The notes below the pieces were generated by a model. The model was not told the origin of the DNA, did no database searches, and saw only the letters and a list, made by a program, of their open reading frames with translations. A stretch of 64,000 bases of DNA from Enterococcaceae bacterium OF42-14pH9A (lineage in GTDB: Bacteria > Bacillota > Bacilli > Lactobacillales > Enterococcaceae), in the NCBI GenBank assembly GCA_027692465.1, contig JAQEYU010000001.1:815338-879337 (forward strand), read 5' to 3'. A program made the position numbers and the translations under genes. Below are positions 21,789 through 29,548 of this stretch, one piece after another (the stretch's first letter is position 1; every line of letters begins with the position of its first letter).

Positions 21789-21820
21789 AAAAAAACGCCT
21801 CGAAAAATCGAGACGTTTTC
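21789..21820 (-). terminator. Terminator of the DUF1129 gene (end of the par/ychF cluster)
   Basis: AAAACGTCTCGA and TCGAGGCGTTTT form the stem on the minus strand, followed by a T run, 12 bases past the stop codon. Confidence 0.88.
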
Positions 21821-21831
21821 GCTGATCGCTG

Positions 21832-22533
21832 TTATTGCTGCCGTGGCGGTACGGCAAAGCTGCCTTGGATATTGTATTTTTTCTTCAAGAACCAACGCAA
21901 ACCCAGTGCTGCGGCACCCACTGCAACGGTTCCCAATGGCGGCAGGGTCGGATTGATGATATCGAACATCGGCAAACTGGAAACGCCCCACAAGAGCATC
22001 CACAGAAAGAAGATCGGTACCATCAACAGCATGGCTTTCCAAAGTTTCGGACGCTTGCTCTTGTCCGCTCCGGGCTGTTCGTATTGGTAAAAGAATTTGT
22101 AAAACAGGTAGAAGACAAAGCCCCCGATAGCTGAGCCTACCAAGAGACTGAAGACCCCGTACATTTGGGCTTTGCCGTTGGTAAACAGGCCCATCACCCC
22201 TACCATCAAACCAAAGACACCCAGAATGAACAGTGTATTGTCCACCCACATCAAGAGGGGCTTGGCTTCCGGTTGCGGCTGCGGTTTGTTCAAGATAGAT
22301 TCCGTCCGTTCAGCAACCGTTCCAAACAACTGACGGGCAGTCTTGCCGCTTTTTTGTTCTTCCACCAAGGTCGGCAAAATATCATGCAGCGCGATTACCA
22401 TTTCTTCTTCAGAAAGATTGGCCGCCTGCAGTGATTTTTTCAAATCAAAGATATATTGTTGATTACGTTTGGTCAGCTGCGGTTCCAGCTCACGATTTTC
22501 GGAAACATATTGCCGTAAAACTTCTGGCTCCAT
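21832..22533 (-). CDS. DUF1129 family membrane protein
   Basis: This is a 233-residue protein of unknown function. The N-terminal half is soluble and helical (about 1-95). Four to five hydrophobic segments follow (about 98-118, 125-148, 168-190, 198-215), with a basic, Gln-ending tail. Proteins of this family sit next to ychF in many Lactobacillales. The ATG at 22533 has GGAGGAACT upstream; an earlier in-frame start lacks one. Same direction as ychF, 124 bases downstream of it. Confidence 0.8.
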   Translation of the reverse strand: MEPEVLRQYVSENRELEPQLTKRNQQYIFDLKKSLQAANLSEEEMVIALHDILPTLVEEQKSGKTARQLFGTVAERTESILNKPQPQPEAKPLLMWVDNTLFILGVFGLMVGVMGLFTNGKAQMYGVFSLLVGSAIGGFVFYLFYKFFYQYEQPGADKSKRPKLWKAMLLMVPIFFLWMLLWGVSSLPMFDIINPTLPPLGTVAVGAAALGLRWFLKKKYNIQGSFAVPPRQQ

Positions 22534-22657
22534 GCAGAGTTCCTCCTCATTGTATTGCCGATCGCAGGATGAGACCCTGCTTTCGTACAACGTTAAAAAT
22601 TACGTCCAAAAAACATTTTATCATATCCGCAACCTGATAAACAGTTTTTTTGACCGC

Positions 22658-23758
22658 TTACACGTTGAATCTAAACAACATGACATCGCCGTCTTGAACC
22701 ACGTAGTCCTTGCCTTCCAAACGGACGCGGCCGGCTTCTTTAGCGGCGTGCATGTTGCCGTATTTGTCCAAATCTTCAAAAGAGACTGTTTCAGCCCGAA
22801 TGAAGCCCCGCTCAAAATCAGAATGGATAATCCCGGCCGCTTGAGGAGCTTTGATGCCTTTTTTGAAGGTCCAGGCCCGCACTTCTTGAACGCCGGCAGT
22901 GAAATACGTTGCCAGACCCAGCAAGTCGTAAGCCGCCCGGATCAATTGATCCAACCCGGACTCTTCGATACCCATCGCTTCCAAGAATTCCGCTTTGTCA
23001 GCATCATCCAATTCGGCAATCTCTTCTTCTGCACGAGCGCAGACAACGATGACTTCTGCGTTTTCCGAGGCAGCAAAATTGCGGACTTCCTGCACATAGT
23101 GATTGTTGTCGGCATCGGCAACGTCCTCTTCAGAAACATTGGCCACATAGAGCACGGGTTTGGTCGTCAACAGAAACAGGCTCTTGACGATTTTTTGTTC
23201 ATCGTCGGAAAATTCGATACTGCGGGCTGACTTGCCTTCTTCCAAGACCGGTTTGATTTTGTCCAAGATCGCCAGTTCGGCAACGGCTTCTTTATCTTTG
23301 GTCTTAGCCACTTTCGCAACACGAGTGTAGCGTTTGTTGATGGACTCCAAGTCCGCCAAGACCAGTTCTAAATTGATTGTATCGATATCTTCCAAGGGAT
23401 CGACACGGCCTTCCACGTGGGTGATATTGTCATCATCAAAACAACGGACCACATGACAGATTGCATCTACTTGACGGATATGGCTCAGAAACTGGTTCCC
23501 CAAACCTTCTCCCTTGCTGGCACCTTTTACGATCCCGGCAATATCGGTGAATTCAAAAGTTGTTGGTACGGTTTTCTTTGGTTGAACCAGTTCGGTCAAC
23601 CGTTGCAGGCGCCAATCCGGTACTTCCACCATCCCGACGTTTGGATCAATGGTGGCAAAAGGATAGTTGGCCGCTTCTGCTCCGGCTTTGGTGATTGCAT
23701 TGAACAAGGTGGACTTGCCGACATTTGGCAAGCCGACGATTCCGGCAGTTAATGCCAT
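22658..23758 (-). CDS. ychF: Redox-regulated ATPase YchF (OLA1 family)
   Basis: This Obg-like P-loop protein of 366 residues prefers ATP to GTP and is linked to ribosomes and stress control. It shows the G1 motif GLPNVGKS (8-15), G3 DIAG, a coiled-coil insert (about 115-200) and NVSEED in place of NKxD, which explains the nucleotide switch. The C-terminal TGS domain ends with RLEGKDYVVQDGDVMLFRFNV. The length is normal. Confidence 0.96.
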   Translation of the reverse strand: MALTAGIVGLPNVGKSTLFNAITKAGAEAANYPFATIDPNVGMVEVPDWRLQRLTELVQPKKTVPTTFEFTDIAGIVKGASKGEGLGNQFLSHIRQVDAICHVVRCFDDDNITHVEGRVDPLEDIDTINLELVLADLESINKRYTRVAKVAKTKDKEAVAELAILDKIKPVLEEGKSARSIEFSDDEQKIVKSLFLLTTKPVLYVANVSEEDVADADNNHYVQEVRNFAASENAEVIVVCARAEEEIAELDDADKAEFLEAMGIEESGLDQLIRAAYDLLGLATYFTAGVQEVRAWTFKKGIKAPQAAGIIHSDFERGFIRAETVSFEDLDKYGNMHAAKEAGRVRLEGKDYVVQDGDVMLFRFNV

Positions 23759-23814
23759 AGTGACTTCACTCTCTCTTTTTGGATTGATGGTACCAGGCGG
23801 CCGCTTCTTTGAAT

Positions 23815-23870
23815 AACACGCAAAAAGGCGGTCGCCGACAAGCTCTTATTTCAATAGCCGGCCGCCTCGT
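23815..23870 (-). terminator. Imperfect hairpin between DUF951 and ychF
   Basis: On the minus strand AGGCGGCCG and CGACCGCCT can pair with mismatches and are followed by five Ts. It may lower readthrough into ychF. Confidence 0.5.
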
Positions 23871-23913
23871 GCGGTCGGGCAGCTGTCAGCAAAAAAGCAG
23901 GGGCGACAAAGGC

Positions 23914-24105
23914 TCATTCAGCCGCCGGGGCTTTTTCCAGGATCTTCTTCATCTTTTTCTCAAAATCACGACGGGTCAGCATCACGATGTGGCCGCAGTT
24001 GGTGCACTTGATTTTGATGTCGGCACCCATGCGGATGATCTGCCAACGATTGGCTTTACAGGCATGGGGCTTTTTCATTTCCACGATATCTCCCAGATCA
24101 TACAT
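23914..24105 (-). CDS. DUF951 domain protein (YyzM-like)
   Basis: This 63-residue protein is of unknown function. The fold starts MYDLGDIVEMKKPHACKANRW and contains a CTNCGH knuckle that could bind metal together with the earlier cysteine; RMGADIKIKCTNCGHIVML is typical of the family. The ATG at 24105 has GGAGGG upstream. The gene accompanies parB and ychF in many Firmicutes; here it is 86 bases downstream of parB. Confidence 0.88.
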   Translation of the reverse strand: MYDLGDIVEMKKPHACKANRWQIIRMGADIKIKCTNCGHIVMLTRRDFEKKMKKILEKAPAAE

Positions 24106-24191
24106 GGTCGATCCCTCCGATCTTCTTGTTGACTTTCGGCAGTTACAAAATACGGTCGCAGCAAAACGTTGACTCACCGCTTGTCCGCTAC

Positions 24192-25079
24192 TCAGGCTTC
24201 GTCAAACTGGATATCCAGAATATCCAGAATGCGGGTCAGATCACTTTGGGACAGATACTCAATCTCGATCTTGCCTTTGCCGTCTTTTTCTAAAATTTCG
24301 ACATTGGTGCCGAATTTATCCATCAGCCGTTCTTCCCCTTCTCGTAAATAATACGGCTTTTCCTTCACGATGCGGGGTGTTTTTTTAACTTCTTTTTTAT
24401 CATTCATGGCTGCCACCAGTTGTTCCAATTGGCGAACAGTCAGATTTTCCTTAACACAACGGTTGGCCAGCTTCAGAATCTGGTTTTTATCCTTCAGTCC
24501 CAAAAGTGTCCGGGCCTGCCCCATAGACAGACGTTCATCCTGAAGCATTTCTTTTACCAGATCCGGCAAGGTCAACAGGCGCAGATAATTGGCAATGTAC
24601 GGACGGCTTTTTCCCAGACGCTCAGCGACTTGGGCTTGTGTCAGCTCAAGATTTTTCATGAGCATTTCATAGGCTTCAGCTTCTTCCAACGGCGACAAAT
24701 CTTCCCGCTGCAGATTTTCCAAAACGGCGATCTGCATCATGGATTCTTCATCGAATTCCCGGATGATTGCCGGGATTGTTTCCTTGTCTGCCAGTTTTGA
24801 TGCCCGGAAGCGACGCTCGCCGGCGATGATCTCATAGCCTTTCACCGCTGATTTGCGGACGATGATTGGCTGAAAGACACCGGATTGTGCGATTGAAGTT
24901 GCCAACTCCTGCAGTGAAGCTTCATCGAAAGTTTTACGCGGCTGATAAGGATTCGGCCGCAGCTCGCTGAGGGGGATGTCCACGACCTCCTCCGTTTTCA
25001 CATCTACTTCTTCCAGATCTTTGAAATCCTGGAACAACGCATCGATTCCTCGGCCTAACCCTTTTCCCTTATTTTTCAC
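24192..25079 (-). CDS. parB: Chromosome-partitioning protein ParB (Spo0J)
   Basis: This is a CTP-dependent DNA clamp of 295 residues that loads on parS sites and helps segregate origins and recruit SMC. The N-terminal domain has the CTP-binding GERRFRA motif (near residue 88) and PNPYQPRKTFDEASLQELA. The helix-turn-helix (about 135-180: LTQAQVAERLGKSRPYIANY) recognises parS. The C-terminal dimer domain ends the protein. Four candidate targets lie in this window. The start overlaps the parA stop by 11 bases. Confidence 0.96.
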   Translation of the reverse strand: MKNKGKGLGRGIDALFQDFKDLEEVDVKTEEVVDIPLSELRPNPYQPRKTFDEASLQELATSIAQSGVFQPIIVRKSAVKGYEIIAGERRFRASKLADKETIPAIIREFDEESMMQIAVLENLQREDLSPLEEAEAYEMLMKNLELTQAQVAERLGKSRPYIANYLRLLTLPDLVKEMLQDERLSMGQARTLLGLKDKNQILKLANRCVKENLTVRQLEQLVAAMNDKKEVKKTPRIVKEKPYYLREGEERLMDKFGTNVEILEKDGKGKIEIEYLSQSDLTRILDILDIQFDEA

Positions 25080-25833
25080 GGACTAACACTTCCTTTGCCA
25101 GTGCCAGATACATCTTCGCACCCTTGGATTCCGGATCATAATCAATGATGGACAAGCCGTGGCTTGGCGCTTCCGACAACCGAACGTTGCGGGGAATGAT
25201 GGCATCATAGACTTTTTCCTGGAAATAACGACGGACTTCTTCCACTACTTCGGCCCCCAGATTAGTGCGGGCATCGTACATGGTCAAAAGCACCCCTTCA
25301 ATCTCCAATTCCGGATTGAAATGTTTTTGGACCAAGCGTACTGTGTTCAACAGTTGGCTCAACCCTTCCAATGCATAATACTCACATTGAACGGGGATCA
25401 AAATCGAGTCACTGGCAGTAAAAGCATTGATGGTCAAATGTCCCAAAGAAGGCGGACAATCGATCAAGATATAGTCATAGCGGTCACGGATTTCTTCCAA
25501 AGCGGATTTCAGGCGGGATTCCCGCGCCATCATCGAGGTCAACTCAATCTCCGCACCGGCCAGCTGGATTGTGGCCGGTACGATATCCAGACCTTCTCGA
25601 CTGCTGGGCAGAATCGCCTCGGCAATCGGTTCTTCATTGACCAATACATCGTAAATATCTTTTTTGACATCCGGCTTGCGGACGCCGACGCCACTGGTGG
25701 CATTGCCCTGGGCATCGATGTCCACCAACAGGACTTTTTTCCCTTCAAATGCTAAGCAGGCGCCGAGATTAACCGTCGTGGTCGTCTTCCCTACGCCGCC
25801 TTTTTGGTTTGCCACAGATATGATTCGTGCCAT
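25069..25833 (-). CDS. parA: ParA-family ATPase (Soj)
   Basis: This is the Walker-type ATPase of the partition pair, 254 residues. The deviant Walker A motif KGGVGKTTT lies at residues 10-18; the switch regions are visible as DIDAQGN and LIDCPPSLG. ParA binds DNA nonspecifically as an ATP dimer and is stimulated by ParB; in Bacillus-type cells it also influences DnaA. The ATG at 25833 follows GGAGG, so the longer frame to 25884 is rejected. Confidence 0.95.
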   Translation of the reverse strand: MARIISVANQKGGVGKTTTTVNLGACLAFEGKKVLLVDIDAQGNATSGVGVRKPDVKKDIYDVLVNEEPIAEAILPSSREGLDIVPATIQLAGAEIELTSMMARESRLKSALEEIRDRYDYILIDCPPSLGHLTINAFTASDSILIPVQCEYYALEGLSQLLNTVRLVQKHFNPELEIEGVLLTMYDARTNLGAEVVEEVRRYFQEKVYDAIIPRNVRLSEAPSHGLSIIDYDPESKGAKMYLALAKEVLVREK

Positions 25834-25947
25834 AAAGTAGGGATCCTCCTCTATTTTGTGATTCTTCTTGGTGACTGCGTGCAACTCGTCAAAAGCACTC
25901 GTTGCATCGCTGCCCCAACGATTTTTATTGGTGACAGCCTAAAGAAC

Positions 25948-26664
25948 TTATTTGATGGGCTGTTTATTAGGCGTACCGGGTTTGCGGGGATATTTTTTCG
26001 GCGTCTCTTTTTTCTTTTGAATCACCAGAAAATGCCGTTCATCACTCACCACCGGCAGCGGCATTGCGATTTCTTCGATGAACTTGCCCCCGGTCGCAGC
26101 GATTGCCGGTTTGGCTTCCGCCAGCTCTTCGTCGCTTTTGGCAGCCTTCAGAGCAAAGAAATACCCGTCTTTTTTCACCAACGGCAGACACAGTTCCGCC
26201 AAAACATTGAGCCGTGCCACCGCTCGAGCAGTCACATAGTCAAAGCTCTCCCGAAAGGCCTTGTTCTGACCGAACGTCTCCGCCCGATCATGATACAAGC
26301 GGACACCGGTCAGCTCCAAAGTCTCTGTCAAATGTGTCAAAAAAGTGATCCGTTTGTTCAGGGAATCTACGATAGTCACCTGCAACTCCGGAAACACAAT
26401 CTTCAACGGAATGCTGGGAAATCCCGCGCCGGCACCGACATCACAGATGGAAGCAGTCGGTTCCAACGGTACTGCCAACGCCAGCATCACAGAATCATAA
26501 AAATGCTTCAGATAAACATCCTTTTCTTCAGTGATAGCAGTCAGATTCATCTTCTCGTTCCACTCCACCAGCAGGCAGAAATAATCAGCAAACTGGGCCA
26601 TTTGTCGGTTATCCAGTTGGATCCCGTCAGACGCCAGCCGCAATCGGAATTCTTCAGGCAGCAT
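25948..26664 (-). CDS. rsmG: 16S rRNA 7-methylguanosine methyltransferase
   Basis: RsmG (GidB) uses SAM to methylate G527 of 16S rRNA (E. coli numbering). At 238 residues it has normal length. The SAM-binding loop is [38 protein letters not shown] and [16 protein letters not shown] are family signatures. The ATG at 26664 follows AAGGAAAGG. It is the first gene of the rsmG-parA-parB cluster, 114 bases before parA. Loss of rsmG is known to give low-level streptomycin resistance in bacteria; this copy looks intact. Confidence 0.95.
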   Translation of the reverse strand: MLPEEFRLRLASDGIQLDNRQMAQFADYFCLLVEWNEKMNLTAITEEKDVYLKHFYDSVMLALAVPLEPTASICDVGAGAGFPSIPLKIVFPELQVTIVDSLNKRITFLTHLTETLELTGVRLYHDRAETFGQNKAFRESFDYVTARAVARLNVLAELCLPLVKKDGYFFALKAAKSDEELAEAKPAIAATGGKFIEEIAMPLPVVSDERHFLVIQKKKETPKKYPRKPGTPNKQPIK

Positions 26665-26710
26665 AGTTGTTCCTTTCCTTAAAAAGCGGTCCAAACCGCC
26701 TTGTTTAGAG

Positions 26711-26731
26711 TGTTTCACAAAAATGTTTCAC
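26711..26731. other. Two tandem parS half-sites in the rsmG leader
   Basis: TGTTTCAC occurs at 26711-26718 and again at 26724-26731, 13 bp apart in direct orientation, between the rsmG promoter and start. Each is one half of the parS palindrome. The meaning is open. Confidence 0.4.
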
Positions 26732-26738
26732 AACCACT

Positions 26739-26767
26739 ACTTTAACGCAAATCACTGGTTTGTGCAA
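26739..26767 (-). promoter_or_regulatory. Promoter of the rsmG-parA-parB cluster
   Basis: On the minus strand there is TTGCAC (26767-26762), a 17-bp spacer and TAAAGT (26744-26739). Confidence 0.7.
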
Positions 26768-26840
26768 TGGTTTGTCGGGGGGATTTAAAGGATCGTTAGA
26801 AAAATATTCTTGAGTATTCACCAAAAAAGTCCCCCAATCA

Positions 26841-26943
26841 TCAATGATTAACGGACTTCTTTAAAAGTATGTTCATGATCTTGATAGCTTGCTCATCAAG
26901 ACTGATACCAGCTCCTGATTGTTCACTATGGTCTAAGACAGTT
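26841..26943 (-). pseudogene. Possible C-terminal gene remnant
   Basis: Directly after the GyrI-like gene, in the +1 frame, about 35-40 codons remain open up to a TGA at 26843-26841. The peptide reads like a real C-terminus (LKTVLDHSEQ, then GISLDEQAIKIMNILLKK). It has no start codon or ribosome site of its own. It could be the tail of a lost gene or a chance open frame; I do not recognise the family. Confidence 0.3.
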
Positions 26944-26949
26944 TTTAGA

Positions 26950-27579
26950 TCAATGCTCTGCTTTTGTCACCTGAAAGCGCAGAACTGTCCGCCGGTTTTC
27001 CGGTGCTGTTCTACGAGGATCCGTAAGATAGATTTCTCGATGCTGCCAGCCTACTCGTGTCACTTGCTCTGCATTTGCAAAGGCCTGCATTTTTTCAAAA
27101 CTGGCCTGCTCTTCGTCAAAGGCTCCTTGATGTAGCATTTGAACACAAAGTCCCTCTTCGACTTCTTCAAAGGTCACCTCTTCCAGCAGTTGATGAGGCT
27201 TCTTTCGTTTAACCAATGCCAGTGTTTCTGCAAAATCCTCGGCTGTAATCACTGCCGGCTGACGGATCATGATTTGATAGACAAACTTGTCTTTATTCAA
27301 GGGGTCTGCTGGATCAGACGTACTCCAAATGCCCTCCAGCGGATAGACGGTAAAATCAGTAAATCCTACTGTACCAGTCGTCCCTGGATCATTCAGACAG
27401 CGCTTCTTGGAGTCCATTTTTAGTGGATAAGCCAATGAATACAGGATGCCCACCCGTTCACTGAAATCTTCTTGATTGGGATCACCAATACCGCTGATCA
27501 TGATAAACTGCTGCTTAGGTAGGGTAACCAGCGCCGGTTTACGGACAGGTAGATAGTATTTTTTTCCGCTTTTTTCCAC
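26950..27579 (-). CDS. GyrI-like small-molecule-binding protein
   Basis: This 209-residue protein of the GyrI-like / SOUL-type effector-binding fold (COG4832-like) has repeated segments in which a hydrophobic strand is followed by an acidic helix (FIMISGIGDPNQEDFSERVG, VYPLEGIWS, VYQIMIRQPAVITAEDF, CVQMLHQGAFDEEQASF). Family members bind hydrophobic ligands, and some hydrolyse cyclopropanoid cytotoxins. It begins with GTG immediately after the stop of the WYL regulator, so it is translated in tight coupling with it. Confidence 0.75.
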   Translation of the reverse strand: MEKSGKKYYLPVRKPALVTLPKQQFIMISGIGDPNQEDFSERVGILYSLAYPLKMDSKKRCLNDPGTTGTVGFTDFTVYPLEGIWSTSDPADPLNKDKFVYQIMIRQPAVITAEDFAETLALVKRKKPHQLLEEVTFEEVEEGLCVQMLHQGAFDEEQASFEKMQAFANAEQVTRVGWQHREIYLTDPRRTAPENRRTVLRFQVTKAEH

Positions 27580-28554
27580 TCATGCTTCATCCGACAACTC
27601 CTCCTTTATCGTTTTCTCCTCGAAGATTGCCTCATCAACAGCCATACTATATTTCTGATTCAGGTTCGCTATCCGCTGTCTCATTGCCTCACGAAAACTT
27701 GCCGGTGCCACCACTTCCCCTTGATCACCAAAGGATAAAATGAAATCATAGGTCGTGACATTATTCGGCAACCAGCAGGTCACAAAAAAGCGCCCATCTG
27801 CAAGCTGACGTACATCAGAGAAACTTTCATAGACGCGATAAGCCAGCTCAGCTTCAAACAATAGTTCCACCTTGACCAACGCTCGCCGTTCCGCTGGCGG
27901 TTCTGGTGCGTTCGTCTCAAAGTCCAGCTCATTCCATACTCGTTCAAATGAGTTTTGAGTCACATTGACTGTTTGCATCCGTGTTAATTTGAACAGGCGA
28001 AAGCCCTGACGTAAATTGCAAAAAGCCCATAAATACCATTCACGACTTTTGAACACTAGCTGCAACGGCTCTGCCTCACGATCAACAAAGGCTCCTTTAT
28101 AGCTCAGATAAGTGAAAGTCACCTTCCGTTGTGTTAAAATCGCCTCCTGCAATTGTGAAAACAAAGCAGATCGTTGCCCAGTCCAATCAGAGAAATCGAC
28201 CCGAATCCAGCGGCGCCCTCCACCAGCCTTCTGAAACAACGCCCCCAACTTATTCAATAGCTTCGCAGAATCTTCCTCAGCATCTACTGCCTGCAAACTT
28301 TGCAAAGCCATCAAGATTCGCCTTTGCTCATCTTCTGTCATCACAGTGCGATCCAAAACATAATCCTCTTGCAAGAAGATCCCCCCGCCTTTTCCCGGAG
28401 TCATATAAATCGGAACTCCGGCAGCACTCAAGGCATCTACATCTCGATAAATTGTTCGGACTGAAACTTCGAATTTTTCCGCCAACTCCGGCGCTGTTGC
28501 CCTACCTTGATCCAACAGCCGCAACAATAGCTGTAACAATCGGCTGTTTGTCAT
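27580..28554 (-). CDS. YafY-type transcriptional regulator with WYL domain
   Basis: This 324-residue DNA-binding regulator has an N-terminal helix-turn-helix (about 1-60: NSRLLQLLLRLLDQGRAT, EKFEVSVRTIYRDVDALSAA) of HTH_11 type, a middle WYL domain (about 135-215) with REWYLWAFCNLRQGFRLFKL, and a C-terminal WCX extension. WYL domains bind nucleic-acid or small ligands. The ATG at 28554 has GAGGAG upstream. It probably represses its own operon through the palindrome at 28613-28635. Confidence 0.85.
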   Translation of the reverse strand: MTNSRLLQLLLRLLDQGRATAPELAEKFEVSVRTIYRDVDALSAAGVPIYMTPGKGGGIFLQEDYVLDRTVMTEDEQRRILMALQSLQAVDAEEDSAKLLNKLGALFQKAGGGRRWIRVDFSDWTGQRSALFSQLQEAILTQRKVTFTYLSYKGAFVDREAEPLQLVFKSREWYLWAFCNLRQGFRLFKLTRMQTVNVTQNSFERVWNELDFETNAPEPPAERRALVKVELLFEAELAYRVYESFSDVRQLADGRFFVTCWLPNNVTTYDFILSFGDQGEVVAPASFREAMRQRIANLNQKYSMAVDEAIFEEKTIKEELSDEA

Positions 28555-28598
28555 TCTCCACACTCCTCTTGCTTTATTGCGTATATTAAGTCTCTTTC

Positions 28599-28635
28599 AG
28601 TATACCGAGGAAAACCTGACAAGGGAAGTCAGGTT
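28599..28635 (-). promoter_or_regulatory. Promoter with palindromic operator of the WYL-GyrI operon
   Basis: A -10 TATACT lies at 28604-28599 on the minus strand. A perfect 8-bp inverted repeat AACCTGAC (28613-28620) / GTCAGGTT (28628-28635) covers the place where the -35 should be. This fits a repressor or activator site for the WYL protein. Confidence 0.6.
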
Positions 28636-28719
28636 ATATCAAGCAGCAGATAGAAAATAAATTGCTTGAATACCATTTTTTTGACTTATAAGATCTGGTA
28701 CAAGAGTTTTCTACCACAA

Positions 28720-28753
28720 AAAAACTTTCGGACAGCAAGACATCCGAAAGTTT
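28720..28753 (-). terminator. Terminator of the 96-residue hypothetical gene
   Basis: AAACTTTCGGA (28722-28732) and TCCGAAAGTTT (28743-28753) form a perfect stem, with Ts following on the minus strand. Otherwise 28636-28824 shows nothing. Confidence 0.85.
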
Positions 28754-28824
28754 CTTCCTCTTCTTAAAAAGATCGTTCCACAGGTAACACCCAAGCAGCC
28801 AAATAACTGATTACTGCTCGTCAT

Positions 28825-29115
28825 TTATTGCTGCTCGTCAAACTTGGCATCCAGTTGAAAAGGTGAACCGATGTAGACAAAGCGGCTGGTGACAGTTCCG
28901 TCTGTATCAGTCGAGCAGATTTCCTGCTTGAAAGGAAAACAAATCCTTTCTCCAAACTGTGTCTGATTGGCCTCGACGATCAGCTGGTAATTAGCAGCAG
29001 TCGGCAGCAGTTTATTGGCTTCGGCAAGAATATCTTCATCTGATCGCTGGTCGGCACCTTTTACGATTCGGCGATAATCTTCCAAAAAAGCCGCTTGATT
29101 ACCGAATAATTCCAT
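28825..29115 (-). CDS. Hypothetical protein, 96 residues
   Basis: I do not recognise this family. The protein starts MELFGNQAAFLEDYRRIVKG and has no membrane segment, signal peptide or cysteine pair beyond C70 and C77. The predicted structure is a helix pair followed by strands (NYQLIVEANQ, TSRFVYIGSPFQLDAKF). The ATG at 29115 has GAGGG nine bases upstream; the longer frame to 29208 starts in the promoter region. It is flanked by its own terminator and a well-formed inverted repeat upstream, so it is an independent unit. Confidence 0.65.
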   Translation of the reverse strand: MELFGNQAAFLEDYRRIVKGADQRSDEDILAEANKLLPTAANYQLIVEANQTQFGERICFPFKQEICSTDTDGTVTSRFVYIGSPFQLDAKFDEQQ

Positions 29116-29132
29116 CTCAAATCCCTCATTTC

Positions 29133-29159
29133 GTCTTGATACCCTAAATGTACCAAGAC
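29133..29159 (-). promoter_or_regulatory. Inverted repeat before the hypothetical gene (possible operator)
   Basis: GTCTTGATAC (29133-29142) and GTACCAAGAC (29150-29159) are inverted copies with one mismatch and a 7-base gap, 17 bases upstream of the start codon. A regulator site or a leader hairpin is possible. Confidence 0.45.
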
Positions 29160-29425
29160 TGTACCGGAAAAGCCAGTAAACGCTATCGATGTGCCTTTCG
29201 CTACACAATGTCAGGAAAAAAAACGCTTTGCAGGCCGACTATGATTCTGACAGCTCACCACAGTTTGCTGATACTTCCGAGAAAATCCTTGTTTCGGTAA
29301 AAATTCACCGCTAATTGCTACAAATCGGCCACTTCTCTGCTACAATTAGCTGCAAAAGCAACAATACACTAGCTTCTGAAAATGTCAGCGATAGCAGATT
29401 TGGTCTTTTTGCCGCGTTTTGCAGT

Positions 29426-29527
29426 ATGAATGCCCGTCGCTGGATGCTAGGATGTGCACTGCTCCTGATTGCAGGGGCATGCCTGCAATTTAGCCGCCAT
29501 TTTCAGCTATACTTGCATTCGGACTAA
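29426..29527 (+). CDS. Possible short hydrophobic peptide upstream of rgg
   Basis: A 33-codon open frame encodes a peptide with a basic start (MNARRW) and a hydrophobic core (MLGCALLLIAGACLQF), the general look of a secreted signalling-peptide precursor. It ends 21 bases before the Rgg-type gene. There is no convincing ribosome site, and the rgg promoter may lie inside it, so it may be fortuitous. Confidence 0.25.
   Translation: MNARRWMLGCALLLIAGACLQFSRHFQLYLHSD
29468..29489. promoter_or_regulatory. Palindrome upstream of the Rgg-type gene
   Basis: ATTGCAGG (29468-29475) and CCTGCAAT (29482-29489) form a perfect inverted repeat with a 6-base gap, about 60 bases before the rgg start and just upstream of a TATACT box (29510-29515). 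It could be a regulator site. Confidence 0.45.
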
Positions 29528-29548
29528 ATAGTTACAGGAGGAATCACG

